Assembly: GCA_903912445.1 (NCBI GenBank)
Contig: CAIWHP010000094.1
Coordinates: 1-64,000 of the forward strand
DNA length: 64,000 nt
Direction: 5' to 3'
From: an uncultured Lentisphaerota bacterium
Lineage (GTDB): Bacteria > Verrucomicrobiota > Kiritimatiellia > CAIQIC01
The position numbers and the translations under genes were made by a program. The notes beneath the pieces were generated by a model. It was not told the DNA's origin. It saw only the letters and a program-made list of their open reading frames with translations, and made no database searches. Positions 28,195 through 38,549 of the stretch are shown here, one piece after another (the stretch's first letter is position 1; each line of letters begins with the position of its first letter).

Positions 28195-29508
28195 ATGAAC
28201 AAATACGCGACGCTTTGGCTGGTCGGCCTGCTGGCCGCAGCCGCGGTCCACGCCACGGAGACCAACGCGCCGGCCCCGGCCGTCCCGGAGCCGGCCGCCC
28301 ACGTCGCCACGCCGCCGGAAACGGCGACGGAAGACAACGTCGGACCGGTCATCCTCGAAGCGATGACGCTGATGCGCAAGCAGGGTTTGAAATTCGATGC
28401 GAAACTGGCGCAGCGGGCCGCGATCGAGGCCGTGCTGAAGACCGCCGACCCGCGCGGGCGGGTGCTGACGGAAAAGGAACTCGCGGCGCTCCAGCAGGAG
28501 CAGCAGGGCGTCTTCTTCGATGCCGGCCTGACGGTCGCCTACACCACGAACGGCTGGCGCGTCGCCAACATCGCGTCCAATACGCCCGCCGCAAACACGC
28601 TCCTCAGGCCCGGCGACACGCTGCTCGCCCTCGATGGCGTGGCACTTTCGAGCCAGAAGCTGGTGTCCGTCTTCGCGCCGCTGCGCAGCAGCAGCGCGGC
28701 CGCCGCGCGGCTCAAGATCAGGAGCGCCGCCGACGGCAAGGAAGCCGAGCTCGACATCAAGCGCGCCGCCCTGCCGACGCCGGCGATGGACTCGGCCGAA
28801 GCCTGGCCCTTCCAGCTCGCCTACCTGCGGCTCAACGGCGTCCACGAGGGCTGTGCCGCCGCCGTCTCCGCCCAGCTCGCGAAATGGGCCGGCGAGCAGC
28901 GCTTCGGGCTGGTGCTGGATCTGCGCGGCGCCAACGGCACCAGCCTCGCCGATGCCGCGACCCTCGCCGGGCTGTGGGCGGAAAACGGCCAGCCGCTGTT
29001 CAAGATCACCGACCGCAAGAACAAGGAACTTGAGGCCTTCAAGGCCAAGCACCTGGCCGCGCCGCTCGACCTGACGGTGATCGCGCTCGTGGATGGCGAG
29101 ACGCGCGGCGCCGCCGAGGCGCTCGCCGCCGCGCTCGCCGGCACGCTGCGCGAGGGGATGCTCGTCGGCCAGCCGACGGCCGGCGACCCGCGCGTCCGCG
29201 AATTTCAGCCGCTGCCCTCCGGCCTGCAGCTCTACGTGGCGACGCGCAAGCTGGTCACCGGCGACGGCCGCAGCTACGACGGCCGCGAGGGCGTCGTGCC
29301 GGACATCCGCGTCGGCGCGGGCGAGGAAGTCCTCGACTTCGAGGCCGAGCGGACCAAGCCCGACACGCTGCCGGAGGAGAAGCAGGACCGCTTCCTGCGC
29401 GGCCGCGCGCGGGGCGACGCCACGCTCCAGCGCGCGCTCGACATCCTGCGCGGCATCAAGGCGCTGAAACAACGGGCCACCGACAATGCCAAAGCTCCGG
29501 CCCGTTGA
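28195..29508 (+). CDS. Exported S41 (C-terminal processing peptidase)-like protein lacking catalytic Ser and Lys
   Basis: 437 residues from ATG 28195 with AGGA upstream and a signal peptide. A PDZ domain spans about 105-190 (FDAGLTVAYTTNGWRVANIASNTPAANTLLRPGDTLLALDGVAL). The S41 core follows: LVLDLRGANGTSLADAATLAGLW, LDLTVIALVDG, and GREGVVPDIRV, which equals the family G-x-x-PD-x-x-V. Where active members have SASASE, this one has TRGAAE (residues 303-308), and the usual Gly-Lys-Gly is TAGD. The nucleophile and base therefore seem lost. It may work as a binding or scaffold protein. Its 3' end overlaps tsaC by 23 bp. Confidence 0.8.
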   Translation: MNKYATLWLVGLLAAAAVHATETNAPAPAVPEPAAHVATPPETATEDNVGPVILEAMTLMRKQGLKFDAKLAQRAAIEAVLKTADPRGRVLTEKELAALQQEQQGVFFDAGLTVAYTTNGWRVANIASNTPAANTLLRPGDTLLALDGVALSSQKLVSVFAPLRSSSAAAARLKIRSAADGKEAELDIKRAALPTPAMDSAEAWPFQLAYLRLNGVHEGCAAAVSAQLAKWAGEQRFGLVLDLRGANGTSLADAATLAGLWAENGQPLFKITDRKNKELEAFKAKHLAAPLDLTVIALVDGETRGAAEALAAALAGTLREGMLVGQPTAGDPRVREFQPLPSGLQLYVATRKLVTGDGRSYDGREGVVPDIRVGAGEEVLDFEAERTKPDTLPEEKQDRFLRGRARGDATLQRALDILRGIKALKQRATDNAKAPAR

Positions 29509-30091
29509 CGCCCGCCAGCCCGACGCGGCGGCCATCGCCGAGGCGCTGGCCGTGCTCCGGGGCGGCGGGCTGGTGATCGTGCCCACGGAAACCGTCTACG
29601 GCCTCGCGGCCGATGACCGTAATCCGGTGGCGCTGGAAAAGCTGTTCGAGGCCAAAGGCCGCCCGCAGGACAAGCCCATCGCGCTGCTCGCCGCGGGCGT
29701 GGCCGAGCTGGAGCGGCATGGCGCGCAGCTGCCGCCGGCGGCCCGGCGGCTGGCGGACAAATTCTGGCCGGGGCCGCTGACGCTGGTGCTGAAGGCGCCC
29801 GCGGGCTGGCTCGGGTTCCGCATCCCGGATCATCCGGTGATGCTGGCGCTGCTCCGCGCGTGGGGCGGCGTGCTCGCGGTGACGAGCGCCAACCGCAGCG
29901 GCGAGCCGCCCGCAACGACGGCCGCCGCCGCGCTCGCCGCGCTGGAGCCGTTTGTCGCGCTCGCGCTCGATGCCGGGCCTGCGGCCGGCGGGGTGCCGAG
30001 CACGGTGGTGAAGGTGGATGGCGAACGCGTGGAAATTTTGCGGGCCGGCGCGCTTGCGGAAGAAGAGATCAAGCGCTGGAGTGGCGCATAA
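29486..30091 (+). CDS. tsaC: L-threonylcarbamoyladenylate synthase (TsaC/YrdC/Sua5 family)
   Basis: 201 residues, single YrdC domain. It makes threonylcarbamoyl-AMP from threonine, bicarbonate and ATP for the t6A37 modification of ANN-decoding tRNAs. Motifs: PTETVYGL (33-40), KGRPQDKP (57-64), FWPGPLTLVLKA, FRIPDHP and TSANRSGEPP. It is the short TsaC type without the Sua5 C-terminal domain. The start lies inside the preceding gene (23-bp overlap). It begins a block matching the Bacillus ywlC-ywlE-ywlF-glyA order. Confidence 0.93.
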   Translation: MPKLRPVDARQPDAAAIAEALAVLRGGGLVIVPTETVYGLAADDRNPVALEKLFEAKGRPQDKPIALLAAGVAELERHGAQLPPAARRLADKFWPGPLTLVLKAPAGWLGFRIPDHPVMLALLRAWGGVLAVTSANRSGEPPATTAAAALAALEPFVALALDAGPAAGGVPSTVVKVDGERVEILRAGALAEEEIKRWSGA

Positions 30092-30104
30092 AGATTTTGA
30101 AAGC

Positions 30105-30140
30105 GACCGATAAGACCCATAGGACCTATTGGACCCATGA
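30105..30140. repeat. Four tandem degenerate 9-bp units (GACCNATNR)
   Basis: Units GACCGATAA, GACCCATAG, GACCTATTG and GACCCATGA follow one another without gaps between tsaC and the phosphatase gene. Read on the minus strand in one frame they would give a Gly-X-X periodicity, but no real gene is there. Confidence 0.75.
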
Positions 30141-30170
30141 GGATACCATGATCCTTGATGCTTGTTTGCC

Positions 30171-30688
30171 ATGAAACCCGAAGCACCAAAACCTGAGGCC
30201 GCGCCCAAGCAGATCCTCTTCGTCTGCACCGGCAATATCTGCCGCAGTCCGATGGCGGAATACATCATGCGGGCGCGGCTCGGAAACCAGTCGGAATGGA
30301 AGGTGGCCAGCGCGGGCGTGGCCGCGGCCGAGGGCGAGCCGGCCAGCGAGGAGGCCGTCGTGGTCTGCCGCGAACTGGGCCTCGATCTGCGGCGGCACGG
30401 CAGCCAGCCGGTGACGCGCGCGCTGATGGAAAAGTCCCGCTGGGTCGTCGTGATGACGGAGACGCACCGCGAGGTGCTGGCGCGCCAGTACCCCGAATTT
30501 CACGCGCGCATCCGCCTGCTGAAATCGTTTGGCTTTTCCAAGGCCTTCGGCGATATTCCCGACCCGATCGGCGGCCCGCACGAGGTCTACCGGACCGTGC
30601 GGGACATGATCGAGTCGGCGATCTCGGATCTGGTTTTATTTTTAATGGAACAGGATGGCCGGGTGCAGCCCGGCAGGGAGCAAAAAAC

Positions 30689-30692
<4 letters not shown>
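30171..30692 (+). CDS. Low-molecular-weight protein-tyrosine phosphatase family protein
   Basis: 173 residues from ATG 30171 (a TTG at 30162 is an alternative). The P-loop is CTGNICRSP with nucleophile Cys19 and Arg25; the general-acid loop is DPIGGP with Asp131. In the Bacillus protein-arginine phosphatase YwlE the residue after GN is Thr, which favours phosphoarginine, while tyrosine phosphatases carry Ile; here it is Ile23. Sequence thus favours phosphotyrosine, whereas the gene order (tsaC - phosphatase - rpiB - glyA) mirrors that of ywlE. The stop overlaps the next ATG by 4 bp. Confidence 0.9.
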
Positions 30693-32359
<1,667 letters not shown>

Positions 32360-32446
32360 GGACGTGACGAGGGTCGGGGGCGAGTGACGGGTTTGCTTTG
32401 GACTTGGCCCATGCTTTCTCCGCGGGCGTCGGTCATGCCAGTACAT

Positions 32447-32494
32447 TTTCCAATCCTTGGAAATAGTAGCCACGCCTTTTCCAGGCCTTGGAAG
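32447..32494. repeat. Palindrome cluster A3: two 17-bp copies
   Basis: TTTCCAATCCTTGGAAA (32447-32463) and TTTCCAGGCCTTGGAAG (32478-32494), 31 bp apart, between glyA and the esterase gene. Confidence 0.9.
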
Positions 32495-32568
32495 AGAAGC
32501 GTTCGGCGCTTGTCGCGCACGTGCGGCTTTGGCTATGCTCGCGTCCGTTTCAAGCACGAGGAAAAATC

Positions 32569-33360
32569 ATGCATCACATCGCCGCCGTAGTTGGTTTGCT
32601 GGCCGCGCTTGGTCTCTGCGCCGCGCAGGCCGACGAGATCCGCCGCATTTCGCTGGAAGGCAAGGATGGGGTGCCGCCGCCGCCCACGCTGGCGGGCAAG
32701 GATGGCATCGACCGCGTCCAGAGGGTGCCGACCCCGGCGCTGGAACTGTTCCCGACGGCCCGGAAGCCCGCGCGCGGCACGATCATGGTCTGCCCCGGCG
32801 GCGGCTACAGCATCCTCGCCATCAACCACGAGGGCTACTACGTGGCGAAGAAGCTCAACGAGTTCGGCTTTGATGTGGCGATCCTGCTCTACCGCGTCAG
32901 CGCCGGCAAGGAGACGCGCGAGCTGGCGATCGCCGACGCGCAGACGGCGCTCGCGCTGCTGCAGCAGCGCGGCGGCGAGTTCGGCCTGAGCACGAAGAAG
33001 ATCGGCGTGATGGGCTTCTCCGCGGGCGGCCACCTGGCGGCGCGCGTGACGCACGCGACCGCGGCGGGTACGCCGCCGGACTTCGCGGTGCTGATGTATC
33101 CGGCCTACCTGGAGAAGGACGGCCAGGTGCTCGACGAGGTCGCGCCGGTCAAGACCCCCGCCTTTGTCTATGTCGCCGCGGACGACAAGTACGCGCCGAG
33201 CGGCACCGCCTACGCGGCCGCCTGCAAGGAGAAGAAAATTCCCTGCGACTTCCACAAGCCGGAACACGGCGGCCACGGGTTCGGCCTCAAGGCCGTGCTG
33301 CCGCCCGAGGTCAAGGATTGGCCCGACAAGCTCCGCGCGTTTCTCGATGGCTTGAAATAA
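32569..33360 (+). CDS. Exported alpha/beta hydrolase (BD-FAE/dienelactone-hydrolase-like esterase)
   Basis: 263 residues from ATG 32569, with GAGGAAA upstream and a signal peptide (HIAAVVGLLAALGLCAAQA). The fold is given by the oxyanion segment CPGGGYSILAINHEG, the nucleophile elbow GFSAGGH, an Asp region VYVAADDKYAP, and the final His in PEHGGHGFGL. The closest groups are carbohydrate esterases and acetyl-xylan-esterase-like proteins of polysaccharide degraders. Deacetylation of plant polysaccharide is a reasonable guess only. A strong terminator follows. Confidence 0.8.
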   Translation: MHHIAAVVGLLAALGLCAAQADEIRRISLEGKDGVPPPPTLAGKDGIDRVQRVPTPALELFPTARKPARGTIMVCPGGGYSILAINHEGYYVAKKLNEFGFDVAILLYRVSAGKETRELAIADAQTALALLQQRGGEFGLSTKKIGVMGFSAGGHLAARVTHATAAGTPPDFAVLMYPAYLEKDGQVLDEVAPVKTPAFVYVAADDKYAPSGTAYAAACKEKKIPCDFHKPEHGGHGFGLKAVLPPEVKDWPDKLRAFLDGLK

Positions 33361-33396
33361 GTCCGGCGCCAGCCGGGCCTGGCGCAGCGCACATGC

Positions 33397-33434
33397 AGGT
33401 GGGTGGGGCTGATCAGCTCCACCCACCTTTTTTT
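33397..33434 (+). terminator. Intrinsic terminator after the esterase gene
   Basis: Stem AGGTGGGTGG(G)GCTGA / TCAGCTCCACCCACCT followed by a run of seven to eight T. It lies 37 bp past the stop and separates the gene from the convergent histidine kinase gene. Confidence 0.88.
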
Positions 33435-33450
33435 GTGCTGCGCACACCGG

Positions 33451-36400
33451 TCAGGTGTTCTGGTGCAGGACGCGGCCGAGCTCGCGGCTCAATTCGACGC
33501 GGCGGTAGGGCTTTTGGATGAAGCCGGCGAGACCCTCGGCGAACAGCTGCGTGATGTCGGCGTCGCGCGCGAAACCGGAGGAGATGATCACGCTCGCGTG
33601 CGGGTCGAGCTGGCGGATGGCGCGGAAGCAGGCGGTCCCGTTCATCTCCGGCATGACCATGTCGAGGAGGACGATGTTGATGCGGCCCAGATTTTTCCGG
33701 TACTGCTCCAGGCCCTCGAGGCCGTTGGTAGCCAGCAGGACCTGATAGCCCAGCGCCTTGAGCACGCTGGACACCGTCTGGCGGATGACCTCCTCGTCGT
33801 CCACGACCAGCACGGTGCCGTAGCCGAGCACGATGTCCTCGCGCGCCGGGGCCCGCGGCGGGGTGGCGTTGACGGCGACGGGCAGGTAGATGTGAAAGAC
33901 GGACCCTTGGCCGGGCTCGGAATAGACGGTGACCGCGCCGTTGTGGCCGCGCACGGAGCCGTAGACGGCGGCGAGGCCGAGCCCGGTGCCCCGGCCGGTG
34001 GGCTTGGTGGTGAAGAACGGCTCAAAAAGGCGGCGCTGGACTTCGGCAGTCATGCCGATGCCGGTATCGCGCACGCTGATCTGAATGTAGGGGCCGGGCT
34101 GGAGCTTGAAGGGGCTGGAGGCACAGTACGCCTGGTCGAACTGCGTGTCGCGCGTGGAGATGGTCAGCGTGCCGCCCTCGGGCATGGCATCGCGCGCGTT
34201 GAGGCCGAGGTTGAGCACGATGTTCTGAATCTGGGCGGCGTCGCCGGCGACGGTGGCGTGCCGGGCCTGCAGCTCGCGGACGAGCTTGATGCGGCGGTCA
34301 ATGCTGCGCTCGAGCAGCGCGAGCGCGTCCTCGATGCACCGGTGCGTGTCGAGCGGCACGGCCACGACCTTGCCCTTGCGCGAGAAGGCGAGCAGCTTCT
34401 GCGTGAGGTCGGCGGCGCGCGCCGTGGTGCGCAGGATGAGATCCACGTATTGCCGCGCGCTCGCGTGGTCGGCCAGCTCCATCCCCAGCAGCTCGGCCGC
34501 GCTGGTGATGCCGCCCAGCATATTGTTGAAGTCGTGGGCCACGCCGCCGGCGAGCGACCCGATGGACTCCATCTTCTGCGCCTGGAGCAGCTGCGTCTCC
34601 ATATGCTGCTGGCGTGTCACATCGCGAAAGACAATGACCACGCCGAGGGGCTGCTGCTGCTGCTCTTCGCGGATGGGCGCGGCACTGTCGGCAATGAGGT
34701 GCTCGGTGCCGTCGCGCGCCAGGAGCAGGACGGGCTGCGCGGTCGTGACGGGCGCGCCGGCGCGCTGGACCTGGTCCACCAGGCTCTCGACCGGGTCCCG
34801 CGTCTCGGTGTTGAGCAACACGAGGATCTCGCCCAGCGGCCGGCCCAGCGCTTCCGTCTGCGGCCAGCCGGTCAGCTCCTGCGCCACGCGGTTGATATGC
34901 TTGACCAGGCCCTGCAGGTCGGTGGAGATGACGGCGTCGCCGATGGAGTCGAGGGTGATGGCCAGATATTCCTCGCTCGCACGGAGGGCGGCCTCGGTGC
35001 GCTTGGCCTCCGTGAGATCGCGCAGGATGCAGGAGAAATACTCCACCTGCCCTGTCGGTCCGGGGTGGGCCATGAGGGTCAGCTGCACGGGGATTTCGCG
35101 GTGGTCGGCGCCCAGGAGCCGCGCTTCGCCCTGCCAGAGGCCGGTCTGGAGCGCCCGCGGGAGCGCCTGCCGCTGCAGGAGCGCCTGCACGTCGGGCGGC
35201 AGGCTGTCGGCCAGGTGCCGTCCCGCCAGCTCGACCGCGGCCGGCCAGCCGAACAACTTCCGGCCGGCGGCATTGAGGTAGGTGAGCTGGCCGTCGGGCG
35301 CCATGGTCAGCACCAAGCTGGGCGAGCCTTCGATGATAGCCGTCAGGCGGGCGGACTGCGCGATCTGGGCCTGCACGGCCGCGCGCATCGCATCAAAGCT
35401 GCGCGCCAGCGCCCCGATCTCGTCCCGGCCGCCGGTTTCGATGCGGCCGTCGAGCTGGCCGGCGGCGACCTCCGCGGTGGCCCGCGTGAGCGCCTGGACC
35501 GGACGGATGACATGCGCCACCACCCGCCAGGAGAGCAGCACGATGGGCACGCTGACGCCGGCCGCGATCACGAGCAACAACCCCACCATGCGCCAGTTCT
35601 GGCGCGCCGTGGCGGCGTGGGGCACGGTCGCCAGCACAAAACCCGCCAGGCGACCGTCGTGCTCGATGGACTGGCCGAGCGCATCGAACGCTTCGCCCGT
35701 GCGGTCCTTGAGCACCATGCCGGCGCCGTGACTGCCGGTCATGGCGCCGTCGAGATCGTACTTGCCTTGGATTTTCCGCCCCAGCGCATCATAGACCAGG
35801 AAGCTTACGCCGGTCTCCTCGCCAAGGTTGACCAAGTCGAACCTTAGCACGGGCAACTGCATGACGAACGTGCCGAGCTGCTCGCCGGGGAGGAAGTTGT
35901 CGTGGCCTGTCGATGCGCCTTCGCAGCGGCGGAAATCATAGCGCACCTGCCAGTAGAGCTGGCCGTTGCGCATGACGAGCGCACAGGGCGGCACCATGTC
36001 CGGCGTCGCAGAAAACAGGTGCGGATCGGCCAGCGGCTTGGCCCCCGCCGCCCCGGCCGGATAGAGCAGGTGTTGGCTGCCTTGCACCTGTACCAGGCCG
36101 CCGAGGGCATGGTCGTAGTAGAGCTGGAGCACGGCCGACCCCGCCCGGTTTTGCGGACAATAAAATGCGAAACATTCCAGTTCCAGCCCGAGTTGCCGGA
36201 GGGCAGGAAGCTTGTGGAAAGGTAAAACCGGGTCGGTGACGACCGAGAGCATCGCATCGTTGAAAGGCACGTCACGCGCCAGCACGGCAAAGCGCTGGTC
36301 CAGCTCCGTGGCGACCTGTTCCACGCGCCGCTGGATGGCAGCCACCGCGATGCGCAGCCGCTCCGCATTGCGGAGCCGGTTCTGGCGGAAGTTGAGCGAG

Positions 36401-36501
36401 ATCGCGCCGACGGCCGAGCCGAGCGTCGAGAGCAGCACGATGGCCAGGGCGAACAGGCTCAGCTTCGTCTTGAACTTCAATTGTGACCAGCGCCACAGCA
36501 T
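33451..36501 (-). CDS. Hybrid sensor histidine kinase with two PAS domains and a receiver
   Basis: 1016 residues. Order: transmembrane helix (about 12-34), periplasmic sensor region (35-303), second helix (304-326), HAMP (330-380), PAS (385-500), PAS (510-635), HisKA with SLAGGVAHDFNN and His656, HATPase with NIVLNLGLNARDAM, DTGIGM, GRGTGLGL, then a receiver with DD at 901-902, phospho-acceptor Asp947 in LLDMVMPEMNG and Lys in IQKPY. The receiver fused to the kinase suggests feedback or a phosphorelay; no separate output regulator is adjacent. It lies downstream of the GspL/GspM-like genes on the same strand. The signal is unknown. Confidence 0.92.
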   Translation of the reverse strand: MLWRWSQLKFKTKLSLFALAIVLLSTLGSAVGAISLNFRQNRLRNAERLRIAVAAIQRRVEQVATELDQRFAVLARDVPFNDAMLSVVTDPVLPFHKLPALRQLGLELECFAFYCPQNRAGSAVLQLYYDHALGGLVQVQGSQHLLYPAGAAGAKPLADPHLFSATPDMVPPCALVMRNGQLYWQVRYDFRRCEGASTGHDNFLPGEQLGTFVMQLPVLRFDLVNLGEETGVSFLVYDALGRKIQGKYDLDGAMTGSHGAGMVLKDRTGEAFDALGQSIEHDGRLAGFVLATVPHAATARQNWRMVGLLLVIAAGVSVPIVLLSWRVVAHVIRPVQALTRATAEVAAGQLDGRIETGGRDEIGALARSFDAMRAAVQAQIAQSARLTAIIEGSPSLVLTMAPDGQLTYLNAAGRKLFGWPAAVELAGRHLADSLPPDVQALLQRQALPRALQTGLWQGEARLLGADHREIPVQLTLMAHPGPTGQVEYFSCILRDLTEAKRTEAALRASEEYLAITLDSIGDAVISTDLQGLVKHINRVAQELTGWPQTEALGRPLGEILVLLNTETRDPVESLVDQVQRAGAPVTTAQPVLLLARDGTEHLIADSAAPIREEQQQQPLGVVIVFRDVTRQQHMETQLLQAQKMESIGSLAGGVAHDFNNMLGGITSAAELLGMELADHASARQYVDLILRTTARAADLTQKLLAFSRKGKVVAVPLDTHRCIEDALALLERSIDRRIKLVRELQARHATVAGDAAQIQNIVLNLGLNARDAMPEGGTLTISTRDTQFDQAYCASSPFKLQPGPYIQISVRDTGIGMTAEVQRRLFEPFFTTKPTGRGTGLGLAAVYGSVRGHNGAVTVYSEPGQGSVFHIYLPVAVNATPPRAPAREDIVLGYGTVLVVDDEEVIRQTVSSVLKALGYQVLLATNGLEGLEQYRKNLGRINIVLLDMVMPEMNGTACFRAIRQLDPHASVIISSGFARDADITQLFAEGLAGFIQKPYRRVELSRELGRVLHQNT

Positions 36502-36566
36502 GTCATAGCTCCGCGTCCATCAACCGCCCGCCTGCCAGCGCAGGCCTCCCAACCCTACCGCCGCCT

Positions 36567-36584
36567 CTTCCAAGCCCTTGGAAA
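36567..36584. repeat. Single TTTCCAAG palindrome, one base longer (A4)
   Basis: CTTCCAAGCCCTTGGAAA, 18 bp because the centre has an extra C, lies between the histidine kinase start and the end of the GspM-like gene. Confidence 0.8.
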
Positions 36585-36599
36585 CGTGGCCGGCGAGCG

Positions 36600-37091
36600 T
36601 TATTTCTTCTCCAGCGCTTCGAGCAGGAGCGTTACGCGGACCGTATCGGGCCCGGGCACACCGGCGACGAGATCGATTTCAACCAGCCGCCACGGCGGGC
36701 GCGCCGCCCCGGCGGCAGCGAGAAAAGCGCCCAGCGCGGCGGGCGGGGCATCGACCTTCACCTCCACGCGCCGCGCTTGCCAGCCGTTCGCCGCGCCCTG
36801 GCCCTCGCGCTGGCGGAAACCGGGCGTGATTCCCGGCAAGGTCTTCGCCGCCAGCTCGGTCAGCGACGGCGGCTGCTTGGTGGTGAGCGCCTCGAACGGC
36901 GCGAGGGCCTGCTGGGTGCCGCGGTGGTCGGCGGCAAGCCGGCGCAGCGTGGCGAGATCGGCCGTCTTGCGTTCGAGCTTGCGCAGGTCGTCGGACAGCG
37001 AGCCGAGCGCGTAGAGCGCGCACACGCCGCCGGCGGCCGCCACGGCAAGCGCCAGGCCCAGCCGGAGCCGGGTTGGAGTCAGGCTGCTCAT
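36600..37091 (-). CDS. GspM/PilO-like inner-membrane protein
   Basis: 163 residues from ATG 37091, which overlaps the preceding stop (ATGA). One N-terminal transmembrane helix (LRLGLALAVAAAGGVCALYAL), then a short coiled-coil-like helix (LRKLERKTADLATLRRLAADHRG) and a small alpha/beta domain (RRVEVKVDAPPAALGAFLAAAG, PDTVRVTLLLEALE). Size, topology and the pairing with a PilM/GspL-like gene match the GspM family of type II secretion assembly platforms, but sequence similarity is weak. Confidence 0.6.
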   Translation of the reverse strand: MSSLTPTRLRLGLALAVAAAGGVCALYALGSLSDDLRKLERKTADLATLRRLAADHRGTQQALAPFEALTTKQPPSLTELAAKTLPGITPGFRQREGQGAANGWQARRVEVKVDAPPAALGAFLAAAGAARPPWRLVEIDLVAGVPGPDTVRVTLLLEALEKK

Positions 37092-38497
37092 CGGCGCGTC
37101 CCCTTCAGCGTGAAACGGACGAGTTCGTCCGCGCCGGCCTCCTCGCGGGACAGCTCGATGCTGAAGCCGAGCAGCCGCAACTCCGCCGCCAGCGGATCGC
37201 AGCGGTTCCAGTCGTCGGTGGCGCCGCGGATGATCAGCGACGTGCCGCTGTAGGAGAGCGCCTCCACCGTCACGTGGTCTTTGCGCGCGGCGGCCAGGAT
37301 GGCGGCCAGGTCGCGCGCGACCACCGGCGCGAGCGCCGCGGTGAACGGCTGCAGCTCCGCGGCGCGCTGCTTGAGCGCGGCCTGGACCGTGGCGATTTCC
37401 GTGCCGTACTGGATGTTGGCCTTGCCGCTCAGCTCCTGCGCGCGGGCCAGCAGCTCCGCCTGCAGGCTGTCGTTGGTCCGTTGCAGCCAGACTTGCCAGC
37501 CCAAGGCGAGCGCGAGCAGCGCGCCGCCGGCGAGGAGCAAGTTGAGCGCCGCGCGACGGTGGCCGGTCGCGATGTGGGCCAGCAGCGCCGGATGCGTCAG
37601 GTCGCCACTGCGAAGCTGGCCGTCGGCCGCGCCGGCGAGCGCCGCCAGCGCGAGGGCCCGGGCCAGGAACAGCGCCGGCTCGGCCAGGGACTTGAAGTGG
37701 ACGCGGTCGCCTTGCGCCAGCGCAGCCTCGAGCGGCGCGGCCAGCTCCGCACCCGGCCCGCACCACAACCACTGGACCGCCTCACCCTCGGCACCGGCGG
37801 GCAGCGCGCGCAACAGCTGGTTGACGCGGCTGGCCCACTGGCGCACTGCGGGCGCATCGGGCGGCGCCAGCTCATCGGCGCCGAGGCGGATGCCGTGGAG
37901 GCTGATGAGCTCGCCGCCGCCCGCGCCGCTGCCGACGGCCAGCGTGGTGCGCCCGTCGCCCAGATAGGCGACGACGCGCAACGTGGCGGGCGCCAGCGGA
38001 ATCTCCGCCTGGGCCTGCCGCCAGAGCACGAGCCCCTCGTGCGTCAGCAGGGCGGGATCGAGGCCCAGCGCGCCCAACTGCGCCAGCCGGGCCTCGATAT
38101 CGCTGCGGCGCGCGGCGCAGGCCAGCGCGCGAAAATTCTTGGCGGGACCCGGCCGCAGCTGCGAAAAAGCATAGAGACAGGTTTCGAGCGGGAACGGCAG
38201 CTGCACGTCGAGCAGCGCGGGGAGGACCTTCTGCGCCTTGTCCGCGGCGACCAGCGGCGTCTCGATCCAGCGCGCGAAGGCGTCCGTGGCGGGCAGCGCG
38301 GCCGCCAGCAGCGCGCGGCCGGCGGCACCGGCGGCGGCGACCTCGGCACTCGCGGCCTGCAAGGGCGCGGCGGCGGCGGCGCCATTCCACAGCGTGGTGA
38401 CGGTGCCGCCGCGCTCGGCGCGCACCAGCACCAGGCGTTGGCGGCCGAGGTCCGCGCCATAGGCCGCGCGACAACGGGGTATGGATGGCGAAACCAT
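37088..38497 (-). CDS. GspL/PilM-like assembly-platform protein
   Basis: 469 residues. The N-terminal ~320 residues have an actin-like ATPase-fold pattern as in PilM and the cytoplasmic part of GspL (AYGADLGRQRLVLVRAE, GALGLDPALLTHEGLVLW, RVVAYLGDGRTTLAVG). A transmembrane helix follows (LNLLLAGGALLALALGWQVWL), then a periplasmic PilN-like ferredoxin fold (DHVTVEALSYSGTSLIIRGATDD). This PilM-TM-PilN order equals GspL. No GspE, F or G gene is nearby, so it is either an outlying part of a secretion or pilus system or serves the flanking signalling genes. Confidence 0.65.
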   Translation of the reverse strand: MVSPSIPRCRAAYGADLGRQRLVLVRAERGGTVTTLWNGAAAAAPLQAASAEVAAAGAAGRALLAAALPATDAFARWIETPLVAADKAQKVLPALLDVQLPFPLETCLYAFSQLRPGPAKNFRALACAARRSDIEARLAQLGALGLDPALLTHEGLVLWRQAQAEIPLAPATLRVVAYLGDGRTTLAVGSGAGGGELISLHGIRLGADELAPPDAPAVRQWASRVNQLLRALPAGAEGEAVQWLWCGPGAELAAPLEAALAQGDRVHFKSLAEPALFLARALALAALAGAADGQLRSGDLTHPALLAHIATGHRRAALNLLLAGGALLALALGWQVWLQRTNDSLQAELLARAQELSGKANIQYGTEIATVQAALKQRAAELQPFTAALAPVVARDLAAILAAARKDHVTVEALSYSGTSLIIRGATDDWNRCDPLAAELRLLGFSIELSREEAGADELVRFTLKGTRR

Positions 38498-38549
38498 GGG
38501 GCGGAGTTATAACACTTTTGACCCAGGCCCGGTATGAAAATTGGCGGGC

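Noticed and set aside
33403-35847. 814-codon plus-strand frame
   Set aside because: Antisense to the histidine kinase, whose motifs are complete on the minus strand.
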